Positions 9,358 through 21,463 of a stretch of DNA of 64,000 bases are shown in pieces; position 1 is the first letter of the stretch; each line of letters begins with the position of its first letter. Made by a program: the position numbers and the translations under genes. The stretch covers positions 27,446,499-27,510,498 of the forward strand of contig NC_080704.1 of the NCBI RefSeq assembly GCF_030445035.2. The letters run 5' to 3'. The DNA is from Dasypus novemcinctus. Taxonomy: Eukaryota > Chordata > Mammalia > Cingulata > Dasypodidae. The notes beneath the pieces are model-generated. The model worked only from the letters and a program-made list of their open reading frames with translations. It was not told the origin of the DNA and did no database searches.

Positions 9358-11815
9358 TTTTTTTATTATTCATTTTTAAAAAATATTACATTCAAAAAAT
9401 ATGAAGTCCCATTCAACCCCACCGCCCCCACACCCCACTCCCCCCACAACAACACTCTCTCCCATCATCATGACACATCCATTGCATCTGGTGAGTGTAT
9501 CTCTGGGCATCGCTGCACCTCATGGTCAATGGTCCACATCATTGCCCATACTCTCCCACGTTCCATCCAGTGGGCCCTGGGGGGATCTACAATGTCCCAT
9601 AATTGTCCGTGAAGCACCACCCAGGACAACTCCAAGTCCCGAAAACACCTCCACATCTCATCTCTTCCTCCCATTCCCCGCACCCAGCAGCCACCATGGC
9701 CACTTTTCCCACACCAATGCCACATTTTCTCTGTGGACCTTGGATTGGTTGTGTCCATTGCACATCTATGTCAAGAGGAGGCTTAGATTCCACATGTATA
9801 CTGGATACAATCCTCCTGCTTTCAATTGTAGGCACTCTAGGCTCCATGGTGTGGTGGTTGACATTCTTCAACTCCATGTTAGCTGAGTGGGGTAAGTCCA
9901 ATAAATCAGAGTGTAGGAGTTGAATTCTGTTGAGGCTCAGGGCCTGGCTATCATATTGTCAGTCCAGAGATTCAAATCCCCTAGATATATCTTTAACCCC
10001 AGCACCAACCACAATTCCAGTAAAGCAGCATGAAAGGCTTGTGAAAAGAGATCCCATCTGAGTCCAGTTCCATCACGCAGAAACACCGGCTCCAAAGAAG
10101 GGCCAACTGACATGGCAGTGAACCCCATCTGCCATGACCATAGAACCCGTGGGTCTCTTTAGCCCTCAAAAGAACCAATACCTGGGGTTGTATCTACTTT
10201 ATCTGTCTCTGAGACTCTGCTCAGGTGTGCATAAGGGCAATCCTTCTGACAACCTCCAGACTCTTTTTTTAGAGACTCATAGCCAAATAAACTAATTTCT
10301 CCTTTCCATTTCCCCCTTACATTAGGTCAAACAGCATTTTAAACTCCTGTTATTATATGTAGACAGGGATATTCTGCTGGTCCGCGTTGAACCTTTAATT
10401 CAAGGTCATTTTCTAGTTGCATCATCAGCTGGTATTTGGTAGTGATCCCTCGGTGCCAGGGAGGCTCATCCCCGGGTATCATGTCCCATGCTGGGAGGAA
10501 TGCACTGCATCTACATGCTGAGTTTGGCTTTGAGACTGGCCACATTTGAGTAACATGAAGGCTGTCAGGAGGAAACTCCCAGGCACAGTGCTGCTCTAGG
10601 CCTTGTTCTTATTTCAGGCGTATAGGCTCACAAGCATAGTCATTAGTATTAGGGGCTCACTGTTGGACCCTCATTCCTTCCTAGTTTCTTACCGCTGCAC
10701 CTGGGGGACTGCCACTGCTCCCCTAGGGACCACGACAGAGCACCCCTGGCCAGGAACCCAGTACCCCCCCAGCTGTTCTTTTTAATTGTTGCCACTATGA
10801 GTATATCCAAACATTACCATGCACCCTGGACGTATGCCCTGTATAACTCCCTGTCAACCATATATCGCCTGTCAATAACATCCCATACCAGTATTCCTCC
10901 GCCACCATTGTTGAACCACTCTGTGATCCTAAACTTCCTGAAAAGTGAAGCCCAATATAATGTCAGGTTCCCTTACTAGTAAAATGGAATATAGCGATGA
11001 GTTTAAAGGTTAGATCTAGAATACGTATTGATTTGGAAAAATTCTACATCCTATCTTTTTCTTTTCTTTTTTCCTAATTATTGAGCTTCTCTTCACAAGA
11101 GCCTTAGATCACAGTAATTCATATATACAATATACAGTACTCCCACATATCCATCATAAAACCTTTTCCCTTCCACAGAGATAATCTTATAACTTATTCA
11201 TATCATATTTACTTAAACTGATGTACAGACTCTGCAACAATAGCTTTCAAACAAGCTGACATCTGTGCTTACATTGTGGTCCATACTTTAGGATATACAG
11301 TTTTCTAAATTTTAAGTTATCCTATGTTTTACATTATGGTTTACATTATTAGTCTGTCGTACCCTATATTTTTTTGGTCTAATATTACATGTTTTATATC
11401 CATCCTTGTGTACTCTCGCGAAACTCCTCTCTTACCCCCACATTTACCTTGGTTCCATCCATTCAACATCCATTTTCCCCTCCCCTTGGGGCCCACAGCG
11501 ACAGCCAATCTCCATTTCCCAAGGAGCCACGTCCAGAGATACTTGCAACAGTGTTCAGGGCCTGACTTGCTCAACTGCCCTAATGCCCTGGGAGCCACCC
11601 TTTCTCTCGAGAGATACAGTTCCCTCTATTTGATGGCATTAGTCCTCCCCAGGATGTGGGTCCACCCCCACTCTCACTACTTGGGTCTCTACCCAATGAT
11701 ACAGCCCACCCTGGCAAAATGAGCATTCAGACATTCCCCAGGAGTCCGTCCCACGTCAGACCATCCCCTCCGAGCATCCTAAACAGGTAACCCTCCTAAT
11801 TATATTTTGATACGA
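9358..11815 (-). mobile_element. 2.5-kb retroposon, near full-length copy 1
   Basis: Co-linear over its whole length with 26520-29000 in opposite orientation. Starts on the minus strand near 'tatcaaaatataatta...gagggttacctg' (about 11815) and ends at the A-rich 3' end near 9358. It encodes no reverse transcriptase or ORF1-like protein. Two short minus-strand frames are shared with the other copy: 10339-10545 (68 codons, 'WDMIPGDEPPWHRG') and 9587-9901 (104 codons, 'GVFGTWSCPGW'). Flanking duplication is weak (about 'attctc' at 9352-9357 and 'ttttctc' at 11816-11822). Could be a HAL1/L1-derived non-autonomous element; family name not known to me. Confidence 0.75.
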
Positions 11816-11821
11816 TTTTCT

Positions 11822-11896
11822 CAGCATTTTACTCTCAACCAACACCTGACACTCTCCTATGTTCATATGTTGCCCCTTCCTCCCCCCAATTTTTTG
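11822..11896 (-). mobile_element. L1 3' UTR insertion in ORF1, 5' part
   Basis: Short remainder of the truncated L1 inserted at the ORF1 'ttgccctcattttt' site, left of which the 2.5-kb retroposon landed. Its text (gtcaggtgttggttgagagt on the minus strand) joins logically to the 3' UTR part at 9201-9357. Confidence 0.6.
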
Positions 11897-12738
11897 TTGC
11901 CCTCATTTTTGAAAGACAGTCTTGCTGGATATAAAATTCTTGACTAAAAGTTTTTCTCTCAAAGTATCTTAAACATATCAGACCACTGTCTTCTTGCCTC
12001 CATGGTTTCTGGTGAGAAATCAGCACTTAATCTTATTGGGTATCCCTTATCTGTTATTCATTGCTTTTCTCTTGCTGTTCTCAGAATTCTTTCCTTGTCT
12101 TTGGCATTTGACATTCTGATTAGTATGTGTCTCAGAGTTGGTCTATTCAGATTTTTTTTGGATGGGAGTACGTTGTGCTTCTTGGACATGGATATCTATG
12201 TTTCAATATGGTTGGGAAATTTTCTAACATTATTTCTTTAAATATTTCTTCTGCTTCTTTTGCCTTCTCTTCTCCTTCTGGGACACCCATGTCATGTTTG
12301 TTTGCACATCTCTTGCTGTTGTTTAGTTCTCTGAGTCGTAGTTCAATTTTTTCTATTCTTTTCTTCATCTGTTCTTTTGTATGTTCACTTTCAGAGGCCA
12401 TTTCTTCAAGCTCACCAATCCTTTCTCCTGCTTCCTCAAATCTGTTATTATATGATTCCAATGTTTTTTTATTTCACTTATTGTGTCTTTCATTCCCATA
12501 AGATCTGCTATTTTTCTATGTATGCTTTCAAATTCTTCTTTATGCTCATTCAGTGTCTTCTTATATCCTTGATCTCTTTAGCCAGCTCATTGAATTTATT
12601 AGGGAGACTTGTTTGAACATCTATGATTAGTTGTCTCAATTCCTTTATGTCATCTGGAGGCTTACCTTGTTTCTTTAACTGGGCCATATCTTCCTGTTTC
12701 TTGGCGTTGCTTGTAATTTTTGTTTGGTGTCTTGGCAT
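11897..12738 (-). pseudogene. L1 ORF1 remnant (coiled coil and RNA-binding part)
   Basis: Minus-strand ORF1. The start region is at 12738 (frame 12550-12738, 'MPRHQTKITSNAKKQEDMAQ'). Frame 12147-12461 holds an E/K/R-rich heptad coiled coil ('GERIGELEEMASESEHTKEQ') followed by 'MGVPEGEEK', the usual entry to the ORF1 RRM domain. Frame 11835-12026 carries the C-terminal domain with 'KTFSQEFYIQQDCLSKM'. Frameshifts and stops separate the three pieces, so no functional ORF1p. Normal role: trimeric RNA chaperone of the L1 particle. Confidence 0.9.
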
Positions 12739-12739
12739 C

Positions 12740-14146
12740 TGGCTTAGTATTTATTCTGGGTGTAGTTTTTCTCTTTAGTTTAGGACTTCCTGCTCTTTCT
12801 CCCTTGCTGGTTGTGCAGTAGGAGCCAAGGATATAATTGGTGCTATAAACTGTGGAGATTCAAACTGCCCTCATTGCCCAGGGACCAATGAAGCTTCTCC
12901 CAACTTTCTCCTTTCCCAGAGGTAGGGAGAGAGTTACATTAGTGTGGAATAATCCAAGTCGTGCAGGCCTAGGCTGTGGTTGCCCAGAGAGACTGATGAA
13001 GCTTCACACCCCTTTCTCCCCTGCCTGGGGCAAGGATGGAGCTGCAGGTGTGGGCAGCAATCTATGCAGTACAGATCCAAGATGACTGCAGTTGACCCTG
13101 TAGACTTCAGATTATTCAGTTTGTGGCAGCCAAAGTTACCCAACGTTACCTGGATAGGCTGGTGCAGGGCCCGCCTGCCTCCTGCCTGCCAGAGGCAGGG
13201 CTGAAGCCTAGGCTAGGGCTGCAGGCTGATCTGGGTGAAAGAAACTGGCTCCTCCCTGTCACTGTGATTTTCAGTCAGCCCAGTTTCCCCTCAGGCTGGG
13301 GGCGGAGTCAGAATGGCAGCCACTGGCTTCTTTCTGACTTTGGCTGGTTCCCACCCCAGCTGTTCCCAGGGTTATCTCTTAGCCAGCCGAGGTTACCAAT
13401 CAGTAGCCGAAATCAGCAATCAACTGTCTCCTCCTCCCCTGTCTCTAGGAAATGGAGCTTCCAATTCCAAGCACTGAATAGCCTCTGGGGCTGCTTGTGC
13501 CACCACAGTAGGATAATCACTGGCCTCTGCGGCTTGGCTGGTAATTTCCCCAAGAGGCTGGCTCAGGTCCCCGCACCTTCCCCCTGCTGGAGGTGGCACT
13601 GGGGCCTAGGCTTGAGCTGCAATCTGACCTGGATGGAAAAAAGCCGGTTCACACCAGCACTGGGATCCTCAGTCCTCCCCGCTTCCCCTCGTGCCAGGCA
13701 TGGAGTCAAGATGGTGGCTCCCAGCCTCTTTCTGACCTAGACAGGCTCAAACTTTAGCTGTTCTCAGGATTATACTGTAGTCCACTGAATTTGCTCCTCA
13801 GTAGCTGAAATTGGTACCCAACCATCTCTTCCTCCCTCGTTTTGGATAAGTGGAGCTTTCAATTCCAGCTGTGGAATAGCTCCCGAGGTGGCTTGTGCCT
13901 CCAGTGGAGGATGGGCACTGGCCTCCGGGTCGTGGAGCCTCTACTTAGAAGTCTTCTCGGCAGATGAGCAGTCTCCTCCTTCTACTCCTTCAAGGATGTG
14001 GCAGGTTGCTCTTCTGGCCTCCTGGAGCCCCCAAACAGGTGCTTCAGCTAGCTCCAGAGAGCTCTGGGTGTTTACTAACTGCCCTGTAGAAGGAGCTGAG
14101 TCTAGGAGGGTCTTACTCCACTGCAATCTTGCTGGTTCCTCTTCAT
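12740..14146 (-). promoter_or_regulatory. L1 5' UTR with about 400-bp tandem monomers
   Basis: GC-rich 1.4 kb directly upstream (minus strand) of L1 ORF1. Two similar monomers: about 13145-13545 and 13546-13945. Matching landmarks lie about 399 bp apart: 'gtcagaatggcagcc' (13308) with 'gtcaagatggtggct' (13707), 'cttctttctgac'/'cctctttctgac', and 'cagtagccgaaat' (13400) with 'cagtagctgaaat' (13800). A partial third unit may lie to the left. Tandem promoter monomers are known for rodent L1s; here they are inferred from position. Contains YY1-like 'caagatgg'. The 205-codon plus frame at 13123 is a by-product of this GC-rich DNA. Confidence 0.7.
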
Positions 14147-14522
14147 AAAAAAATTTAAGCTTCTTGGATCTGTCTCAGTTTCTCTCATTTCTAAATAACA
14201 AAATTCCACCATTTGGTCTTGAAAACTACAGACACTCCTAATGTTTGGTGTAAGAAGTATCAGAAATGTAAAAAGGAGAAGATGATTTTCTAGTCTCTTA
14301 AAGTGTCTTTGAAAATGTTATTTCTAACCAAGGGGTCTTATAAGACATTTGGAATTCAAAGTTTCTGGTTTGTTCTGTGAAAGTAACCTTGTCACTACAA
14401 AATGGAGTTTTCTCGAGTTACCTACCTTTCTGGATTCACCTCATCTGGCTCCCTGAGGTGGGATAACCTAATAGGGAAGAAACTGGAGGAAGAAAAGCCA
14501 CAGAGACAGAGAGAGAAAAAAG

Positions 14523-14541
14523 GTGTGTGTGTGTGTGTGTT
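14523..14541. repeat. (GT)n microsatellite
   Basis: About nine GT dinucleotides within the L1 5' UTR. Confidence 0.95.
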
Positions 14542-15180
14542 AAACTGAACTTCTGTCAGACTGGAAGGTCCCAGAATTGAAAAATTAAGGAAAAAGGGGC
14601 ACTGAGTAAGGGAAAGAACAGATCAAGATTCCTGGAGAAGGAACAGAGGAAAGGAAGTTTTCACCTGGAGGTGAAACAATTAAACAAAAATTGCAATCTT
14701 AAAAATTGTACTGCATATCCAGAGCAAGAATCAGATGAAGAGCTGAGAAAATCCGATCAGTTAAACTTGGGCTATTCTAAAGATCCAGAATAAGTTGGAC
14801 AAATATCAATCAAGAGTCTTAACACAATGCCAATCAACAATAAAACCATAGACAAGATGGAGAAACTGACCTTCAGAGTTAACTCAAGATAATCAGATGT
14901 CTAGATATCATTACGAATCATACTAAGAAATAGAAAGATATGGGTCAGTCAAGAGAACAAATTAAAACTTCAGAGGAGATACAAAATTTGGAACAACTAA
15001 TCGAAGAAGTTCAGGCAAATCTGCTAAATCAATTCAAGAAGATGAAGGAAAATATGCATAAAGAGCTAAAGGATATTAAGAAGACAATGTACGAGCATAA
15101 AGAAGAATTTGAAAATATTAAAAGAAACAGAAAGTATGGGGATGAAAGACATGCTAGTAGTAATTAAAAAGATACTAGAG

Positions 15181-15930
15181 GGAAGTTGATATTGCTCAAG
15201 TGATTGAGCTCCCACCTACTACATGGGAGGTCTGTGGTTCAGTTCCCAGTGCCTTTTAAAGAAGACAGCGAGGGAAACGGACTTTGGCCCAGTGGTTAGG
15301 GCGTCCGTCTACCATATGGGAGGTCCGCGGTTCAAACCCCGGGCCTCCTCGACCCGTGTGGAGCTGGCCATGCGCAGTGCTGATGCGCGCAAGGAGTGCC
15401 CTGCCACGCAGGGTGTCCCCCGCGTGGGGGAGCCCCACGCGCAAGGAGTGCGCCCGTGAGGAAAGCCGCCCAGCGTGAAAAGAAAGAGCAGCCTGCCCAG
15501 GAATGGCGCCGCCCACACTTCCCGTGCCGCTGACGACAACAGAAGCGGACAAAGAAACAAAAGCAGACAAAGAAACAAGACGCAACAAATAGACACCAAG
15601 AACAGACAACCAGGGGAGGGGGGAAATTAAATAAATAAATAAATCTTTAAAAAAAAATAAATAAATAAAGAAGACAGCGAGCTGGTGTGACGGGCAGGTG
15701 CAGCAAGCTGATACAACAAGATGACACAAAGAGACACAAGAAGAAAAGCATAATGAGAGACACCACAAAGAAGGGAACAGAGGTGGCTCAAGCAATTGGG
15801 TGCCTCCCTCCCACATCAGAGGTCCCGGGTTCAGCTCCCAGTGCCTCCTAAAGAAACAAGATGAACAGACACAGCAAATGCAAACAATGAGGGGGTGGTG
15901 AGAAATAAGTAAATAAACAAATCTTTTTTT
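15181..15930 (+). mobile_element. Dimeric DAS-type SINE, split by a younger SINE
   Basis: Flanked by 'aaaaagatactagag' (15166-15180) and 'aaaaagacactaaag' (15931-15945). Two tRNA-like heads: the first at 15181-15257 ('gctcaagtgattgagctccc', B-box-like 'ggttcagttccc'), the second at about 15778-15850 ('gtggctcaagcaattgg', 'ggttcagctccc'). The linker is 'gctggtgtgacgggcaggtg'-type text. Interrupted at 15273-15666 by a single-headed SINE. Confidence 0.9.
15273..15666 (+). mobile_element. DAS-III-type SINE nested inside an older SINE
   Basis: Flanked by a perfect 15-bp duplication 'aaagaagacagcgag' (15258-15272 and 15667-15681). Has A box 'tggcccagtgg' and B box 'ggttcaaaccc', GC-rich body, then (TAAA)n tail. 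It sits within the dimeric SINE 15181-15930, so it is younger. The 186- and 96-codon minus-strand frames here are SINE sequence. Confidence 0.95.
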
Positions 15931-16381
15931 AAAAAGACACTAAAGGCATACAACAGCAGATTTCAACAGACAAAAGAAAGAATCCGCAAACTAGAAGACA
16001 GGGCAATCAAAGCCATTCAGTCAGAAGAACAGATAAAGAAAAGAATGGGGAAAAAATTGAGCAGTGTTTCAGGAATTTGAGTGACACCATGAAGTGCACA
16101 AATATATGCATCATGGGTGTCCCAGAAGGAGAAGAGAAGGGAAAAGGAGCAGAAAGAGTATTTGAGGAAATAAAGGCCAATTTTTTTCAACTCTTATGAA
16201 AGACACAAATATACAGGTTCAAGAAACACAATGCACTAAAAACAGAATAAATCCCAATAGACCTAATCTGAGACATAAATTAATCAGAATGTCAAATGCC
16301 AAAGATAACAGGAGAATTTTGAAAGCAGCAAGAAAAAAGCAGCTCATCACATACAAGAGTTCCTTAATAAAACTAAGTGCC

Positions 16382-16808
16382 AGGAAGTGGACTTGACCCA
16401 ATGGATAGGGCGTCCGTCTATCACATGGGAGGTCCTCAGTTCAAACCCCGGGCCTCCTTGACCTGTGTGGAGCTGGCCCATGTGCAGTTCTGATAGGCGC
16501 ACGGAGTGCCCTGCCATGCAGGGGTGTCCCCGACATAAGGGAGCCCCACATGCAAGGAGTGCACCCCGTAAGGAGAGCCGCCCAGCGTGGAAGTAAGTGC
16601 AGCCTGCCCAAGAATGGCGCCGCACACACGGAGAGCTCACTCAACAAGATGATGTGACAAAAAGAAACACAGATTCCCCATGCCACTGATAAGGATAGAA
16701 GCGGTCACAGAAGAACACACAGCGAATGGACACAGAGAGCAGACAATGGGGGGAGTGAGGGGACGGGGAGAGAAATAAATAATAAGTAAATAAATCTTTT
16801 TTTTTAAA
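16382..16808 (+). mobile_element. DAS-III-type SINE in L1 ORF1
   Basis: Head 'cttgacccaatggatagggcg' with B box 'gttcaaaccccgg', body as in the other copies, tail ending in T/A-rich sequence. Flanks '(act)aagtgcc' and '(gac)agtgcc' give a short imperfect duplication. Interrupts ORF1 codons between 'LSA' of the C-terminal domain. Somewhat more diverged than the 32954 copy. Confidence 0.9.
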
Positions 16809-17309
16809 AAAGACAGTGCCAATTTCTCATCAGAAACCATGGAGGAGAAGAGGCAGTGGTATGATATATTTAAGGCACTGAAAGGGAAAAACTGTCTGCC
16901 AAAAATTCTTTTTCTGGCAAAACTGTCCTTCAAAAATGAGGGAGAATTAAAATATTCAACAAAAGACCTGCCTTACAACAATTACTAAAGGGCGTTCTGC
17001 AGGTTGAAAGGAAAAGATAGGAGAGAATGACTTGGAGTAGTGTGAAGAAATTAAGATTCAGAGAATAGGTATGCTATTGAAGCTAAGTTGTTATCTTTTC
17101 AAATTAATAGGTTATAGATGTTGGTTGTGCAATATAAACCCTGGGTAACCACAAAGAAAGTATTTTTAAAATATACAGATACAGAAATGAGAACATATCA
17201 GTCAGGTACATCACAAAAGATCAACTACACAGAAAAGGAGGCTGCAATAAGGGAAGAGAGAGACGAAAAATTTGTGACATATAAAAACTGTGGGACAAAT
17301 GGCTGAAGT

Positions 17310-18766
17310 ACTGCCTTCAGAGTAATTACACTGAATATTAATAATAGATTAAACTCCCCAATAAAAAGACACAGGTTGGCATAATGGATAAAAAAGCAGG
17401 ATTCAACTATATGTTGTTTACAAGAGACTCATCTTAGACTCAAAGACATAAGTTGGTTGGATGTAAAAGGCTGGAAAAATATATTCCATGCAAATAGTAA
17501 CCTAGAAGGAGCTGCAGTTGCTATACTAATATAGGACAAAATAGACTTTAAGTCAAAAGCTGTTATAAGAGACAAAGAAGTATACTATATGTTAATAAAG
17601 GGGTACTCCATCAAGAATAACAATCATAAATATTTATGAACCTAACCATAGTGCTCCAAAATACATGAGGCAAACACCGTCAAAACTGAAAGGAGAAATA
17701 GATACCTCTACAATATTGAAACTTCAATACACCATTCTTGTTACTAGTTAGAATATCTAGACAGAGATCAATAAGGAAACAGAGAACTTGAACAATAAGA
17801 TAAAATCAGACCTAACAGACATATACAGAACATTGCACCCTGAAAGAGCAGGATATACATTCTTCTCAAGTGCATGTGGCTCATTTTCCAGGATAGACCA
17901 TATGTTGGTTCACAAAAAAAGTCTCAATAAATTTACAAAGTATCTTCTCTGACCATAATGGAATGAAGCTGGAAATCAATAGCAGGTGGAGAAGTGGAAA
18001 ATCCACAAATTATGGAAGCTAAATAAAACACTCAAACAATCAGTGGGTCAAAGAAGAAATTGCAAGGCATATCAGTAAATATCTTGAGATGAACGAAAAT
18101 GAGAATATAATGTATCAAAATTATGAGATGCAGCAAAGGCAGTCATAAGGGGGAAATTTATATCCCTAAATGCTTACATTAAAAAAGAAGAAAGAGCTAA
18201 AATCAAAGACCTCACTGAACACCTGAAGAAACTGGAAAAAGAGCAGCAAACTAATTCCAAAGAAGGAGGAAAGACATACTAAAGATTGGAACCGAAAATA
18301 AATGAAATTGAGAATAAAAAAACAATAAAATTAACAAAACCAAAAGTTAGTTCTTTGAGAAGATCAATAAAACTGACAAACCCTTAGCTAGACTGGCAAA
18401 GAGAAAAAGAAGATGTAAATAAATAAAATCAGAAATGAGAAGGGGGCATTATTAATGACTGCAGAGAAGTAGAAAGGATCATAAGAGGATACTATGAACA
18501 ATGGTATGCCAACAAATTAGACAACCTAGATGAAATGGACAAATTCCTAGAAAAATATGAACAACCTACACTGACTCTTGAAGAAATAGAAGACCTCAAC
18601 AGACCAATTCAAGTAAACGGATTGAATCTGTCATCAAAAAACTCCCCAAAAAGAAAAGCTCAGGACCAGATAGCTTCATAAGTGAATTCTACCAATCATT
18701 CCAAGAAAAATTAATAGCAGTCCCACTCAACCTCTTCCAAAAAATTGAACAGGGGGGAATACTATT
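17310..18766 (+). pseudogene. L1 ORF2, endonuclease and RT N-terminal part
   Basis: Endonuclease start visible as 'LNINNRLNSPIKRHRLA' and 'STICCLQETHLRLKDI' around 17330-17450 (the Q-E-T-H block is the conserved metal-binding region of the L1 apurinic-like endonuclease). Continues through the linker and RT fingers to the LTR at 18767. Numerous stops and frame changes; the encoded nuclease/reverse transcriptase is dead. Confidence 0.9.
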
Positions 18767-19411
18767 TTTATTAGTCAGCCAAAGGGGTGATGATGCAAAA
18801 TACCAGAAATCTGTTGGCTTTTATAAAGGGTATTTATTTGGGGTAGAAGCTTACCATTACCCAGTCCATAAAGCATAAGTTACTTCCCTCATGAAAGTCT
18901 TTTGCTACCTATTGGAGCAAGATGGCTGCAGATGTTCAGCCTTCCTCTTCCTTTTAAGGTTCTGTGGTCCCATCTTCTTCCAGTATCAGCTGTAGGCCAT
19001 TAGGCTTTCTAGGCTTTGTCTCTCTCCCCATGGCTCGAATCTCTCTGGGCTCAGACTTGCGTCTCTCCATAAGGTCATCTGTAGACTATTAGGCAAATGA
19101 CTTGTTGCTCTTTCCAGGTGCCTCTGCCATGTCTGTGGCATTGTCTCTATTCCTCTGTGTTCTTCTCCTGTATTTACTTCCTGGGCTCCATCTCAAAACT
19201 CCAACCTCCTTTCTCTGTGAGTCCCCACTCACAAAGGGGGCAGGGACTCAATGTCCTACTGATGTGGCCCCATCAAAGCCTTAATCATTATTTAATCAAG
19301 TAAAAGCAAAATCTCCAATTCTAATACACTCTAATATGCCAGAAAAGACCAGTTTACAAACATAATCCAATATTTCTTTCTGGAATTCATCAATAATATA
19401 AAACTGCTACA
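18767..19411 (-). mobile_element. Solo LTR in L1 ORF2 (family A, copy 1)
   Basis: 645 bp from mutated TG (ttattagtcagcc) to CTACA, flanked by 'ctatt' (18762-18766) and 'ctatc' (19412-19416). Same family as 34244-34883 and 40206-40717. The reverse of its polyadenylation signal, 'tttattt', lies near 18832. Removing it restores the L1 ORF2 reading 'ggaatactat|ctaactcattctatg'. Confidence 0.9.
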
Positions 19412-20209
19412 CTATCTAACTCATTCTATGAAGCCAATGTCACCCTCAGAACAAAGCCAGATAAAGATACAAGAAAATTATAGATCAATTTCTCTTATGA
19501 ATATAGATGCAAAAATCCTCAACAAAATACTTGCAAACCAAATACAACAAAACTTAAAAGAATTATACACCATAACCAAGTGAGTTTTATCACAGGTAGT
19601 CAAGCATTGTTCAACATAAGAAAATCAATTAACAAAATGAAGAGGGAAAACCATAGGATCATCTCCATTGACACAGAAAAGGCATTTGACAAAATCCAGC
19701 ATCCTTTCTTTATAAAAACATTTAGAAAAATAGGAATAGAAGGAAACTTCCTCAACATGATAAAGGGCATGTTTGAAAATCCCACAGCTAATATTGTACT
19801 CAATGGTGAAAGACTGAAAGCTTTCCTTTTAAGATCTAGAACAAGACAAGGATGTCCACTGTCACCACTGTTATTCAACATTGTATTAGAAGTTCTAGCC
19901 AGCGCTAAAAGACGTCAGAGAAGACCTAAGTAAATGGAAGGACATTCTGTGTTCCTGTGTTAGAAGACTAGATATTGTTAAGATGTCGATTCTACCTAAA
20001 ATGATCTATGCACTCAATGCAATCCCAATCAAAATTCCAACAGCCTACTTTGCAGAAATGGAAAAGCCAATTATCAAATTTATTTGGAAGGGTAAGGTTC
20101 CCAAATAGTCAAAAACATCTTGAAAAAGAAGAATGAATTTGGAGGACTCACACTTCCTGGCTTTAAAACATAGTGTTAAGCCACTGTGGTCCAAAGAGCA
20201 TGGTAGTGG
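19412..20209 (+). pseudogene. L1 ORF2 RT fragment with internal deletion
   Basis: Frame 19580-19933 gives '[18 protein letters not shown]' and '[18 protein letters not shown]', the L1 RT palm and fingers. At about 19905 the text jumps to a later ORF2 block ('[17 protein letters not shown]' in another frame), so the FADD-type catalytic block and several hundred bases are missing. Ends at the folate receptor insertion. Confidence 0.9.
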
Positions 20210-21368
<1,159 letters not shown>

Positions 21369-21381
21369 AGCATGGTACTGG

Positions 21382-21463
21382 CATAAGGATAGATATATTG
21401 ACCAACGGAATAAAATTGAGAGTTCAGAAATAGACCTTTATATCTATGACCAATTGATTTTTT
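21382..21463 (+). pseudogene. L1 ORF2 segment between two insertions
   Basis: About 80 bp of host L1 ORF2 ('[24 protein letters not shown]'-like reading, not written in full) between the retropseudogene and the minus L1. It rejoins at 24964 in the same frame text. Confidence 0.85.

Larger units (their letters stand above)
14940..16990 (+). pseudogene. L1 ORF1, interrupted by two SINE insertions
   Basis: Frame 14940-15167 gives an N-terminal coiled-coil stretch ('MGQSREQIKTSEEIQ', 'KKMKENMHKELKDIKKTM'). After the SINE dimer the frame resumes at 15946 (about 'MGVPEGEEK' at 16110), then 'RILKAARKKQ' near 16315. SINE 16382-16808 then interrupts, and the C-terminal domain continues at about 16812-16960 with 'SETMEEKRQW' and 'LSFKNEGELKY'. 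Many stops. Trimeric RNA-binding chaperone when intact; here dead. Confidence 0.9.

Noticed and set aside
9401-9886. 161-codon plus frame, mirrored at 28478-28963 minus
   Set aside because: Antisense strand of the 2.5-kb retroposon 3' end; P/H/T-rich because of the C-rich block, and open in both copies only through shared descent.
13123-13740. 205-codon plus frame
   Set aside because: Lies antisense in the GC-rich tandem monomers of an L1 5' UTR, with no recognisable domain.
15284-15357. tRNA gene
   Set aside because: A and B boxes are good, but this is the head of a DAS SINE: the acceptor stem does not close and the same head recurs in all copies, with SINE body and A tail.
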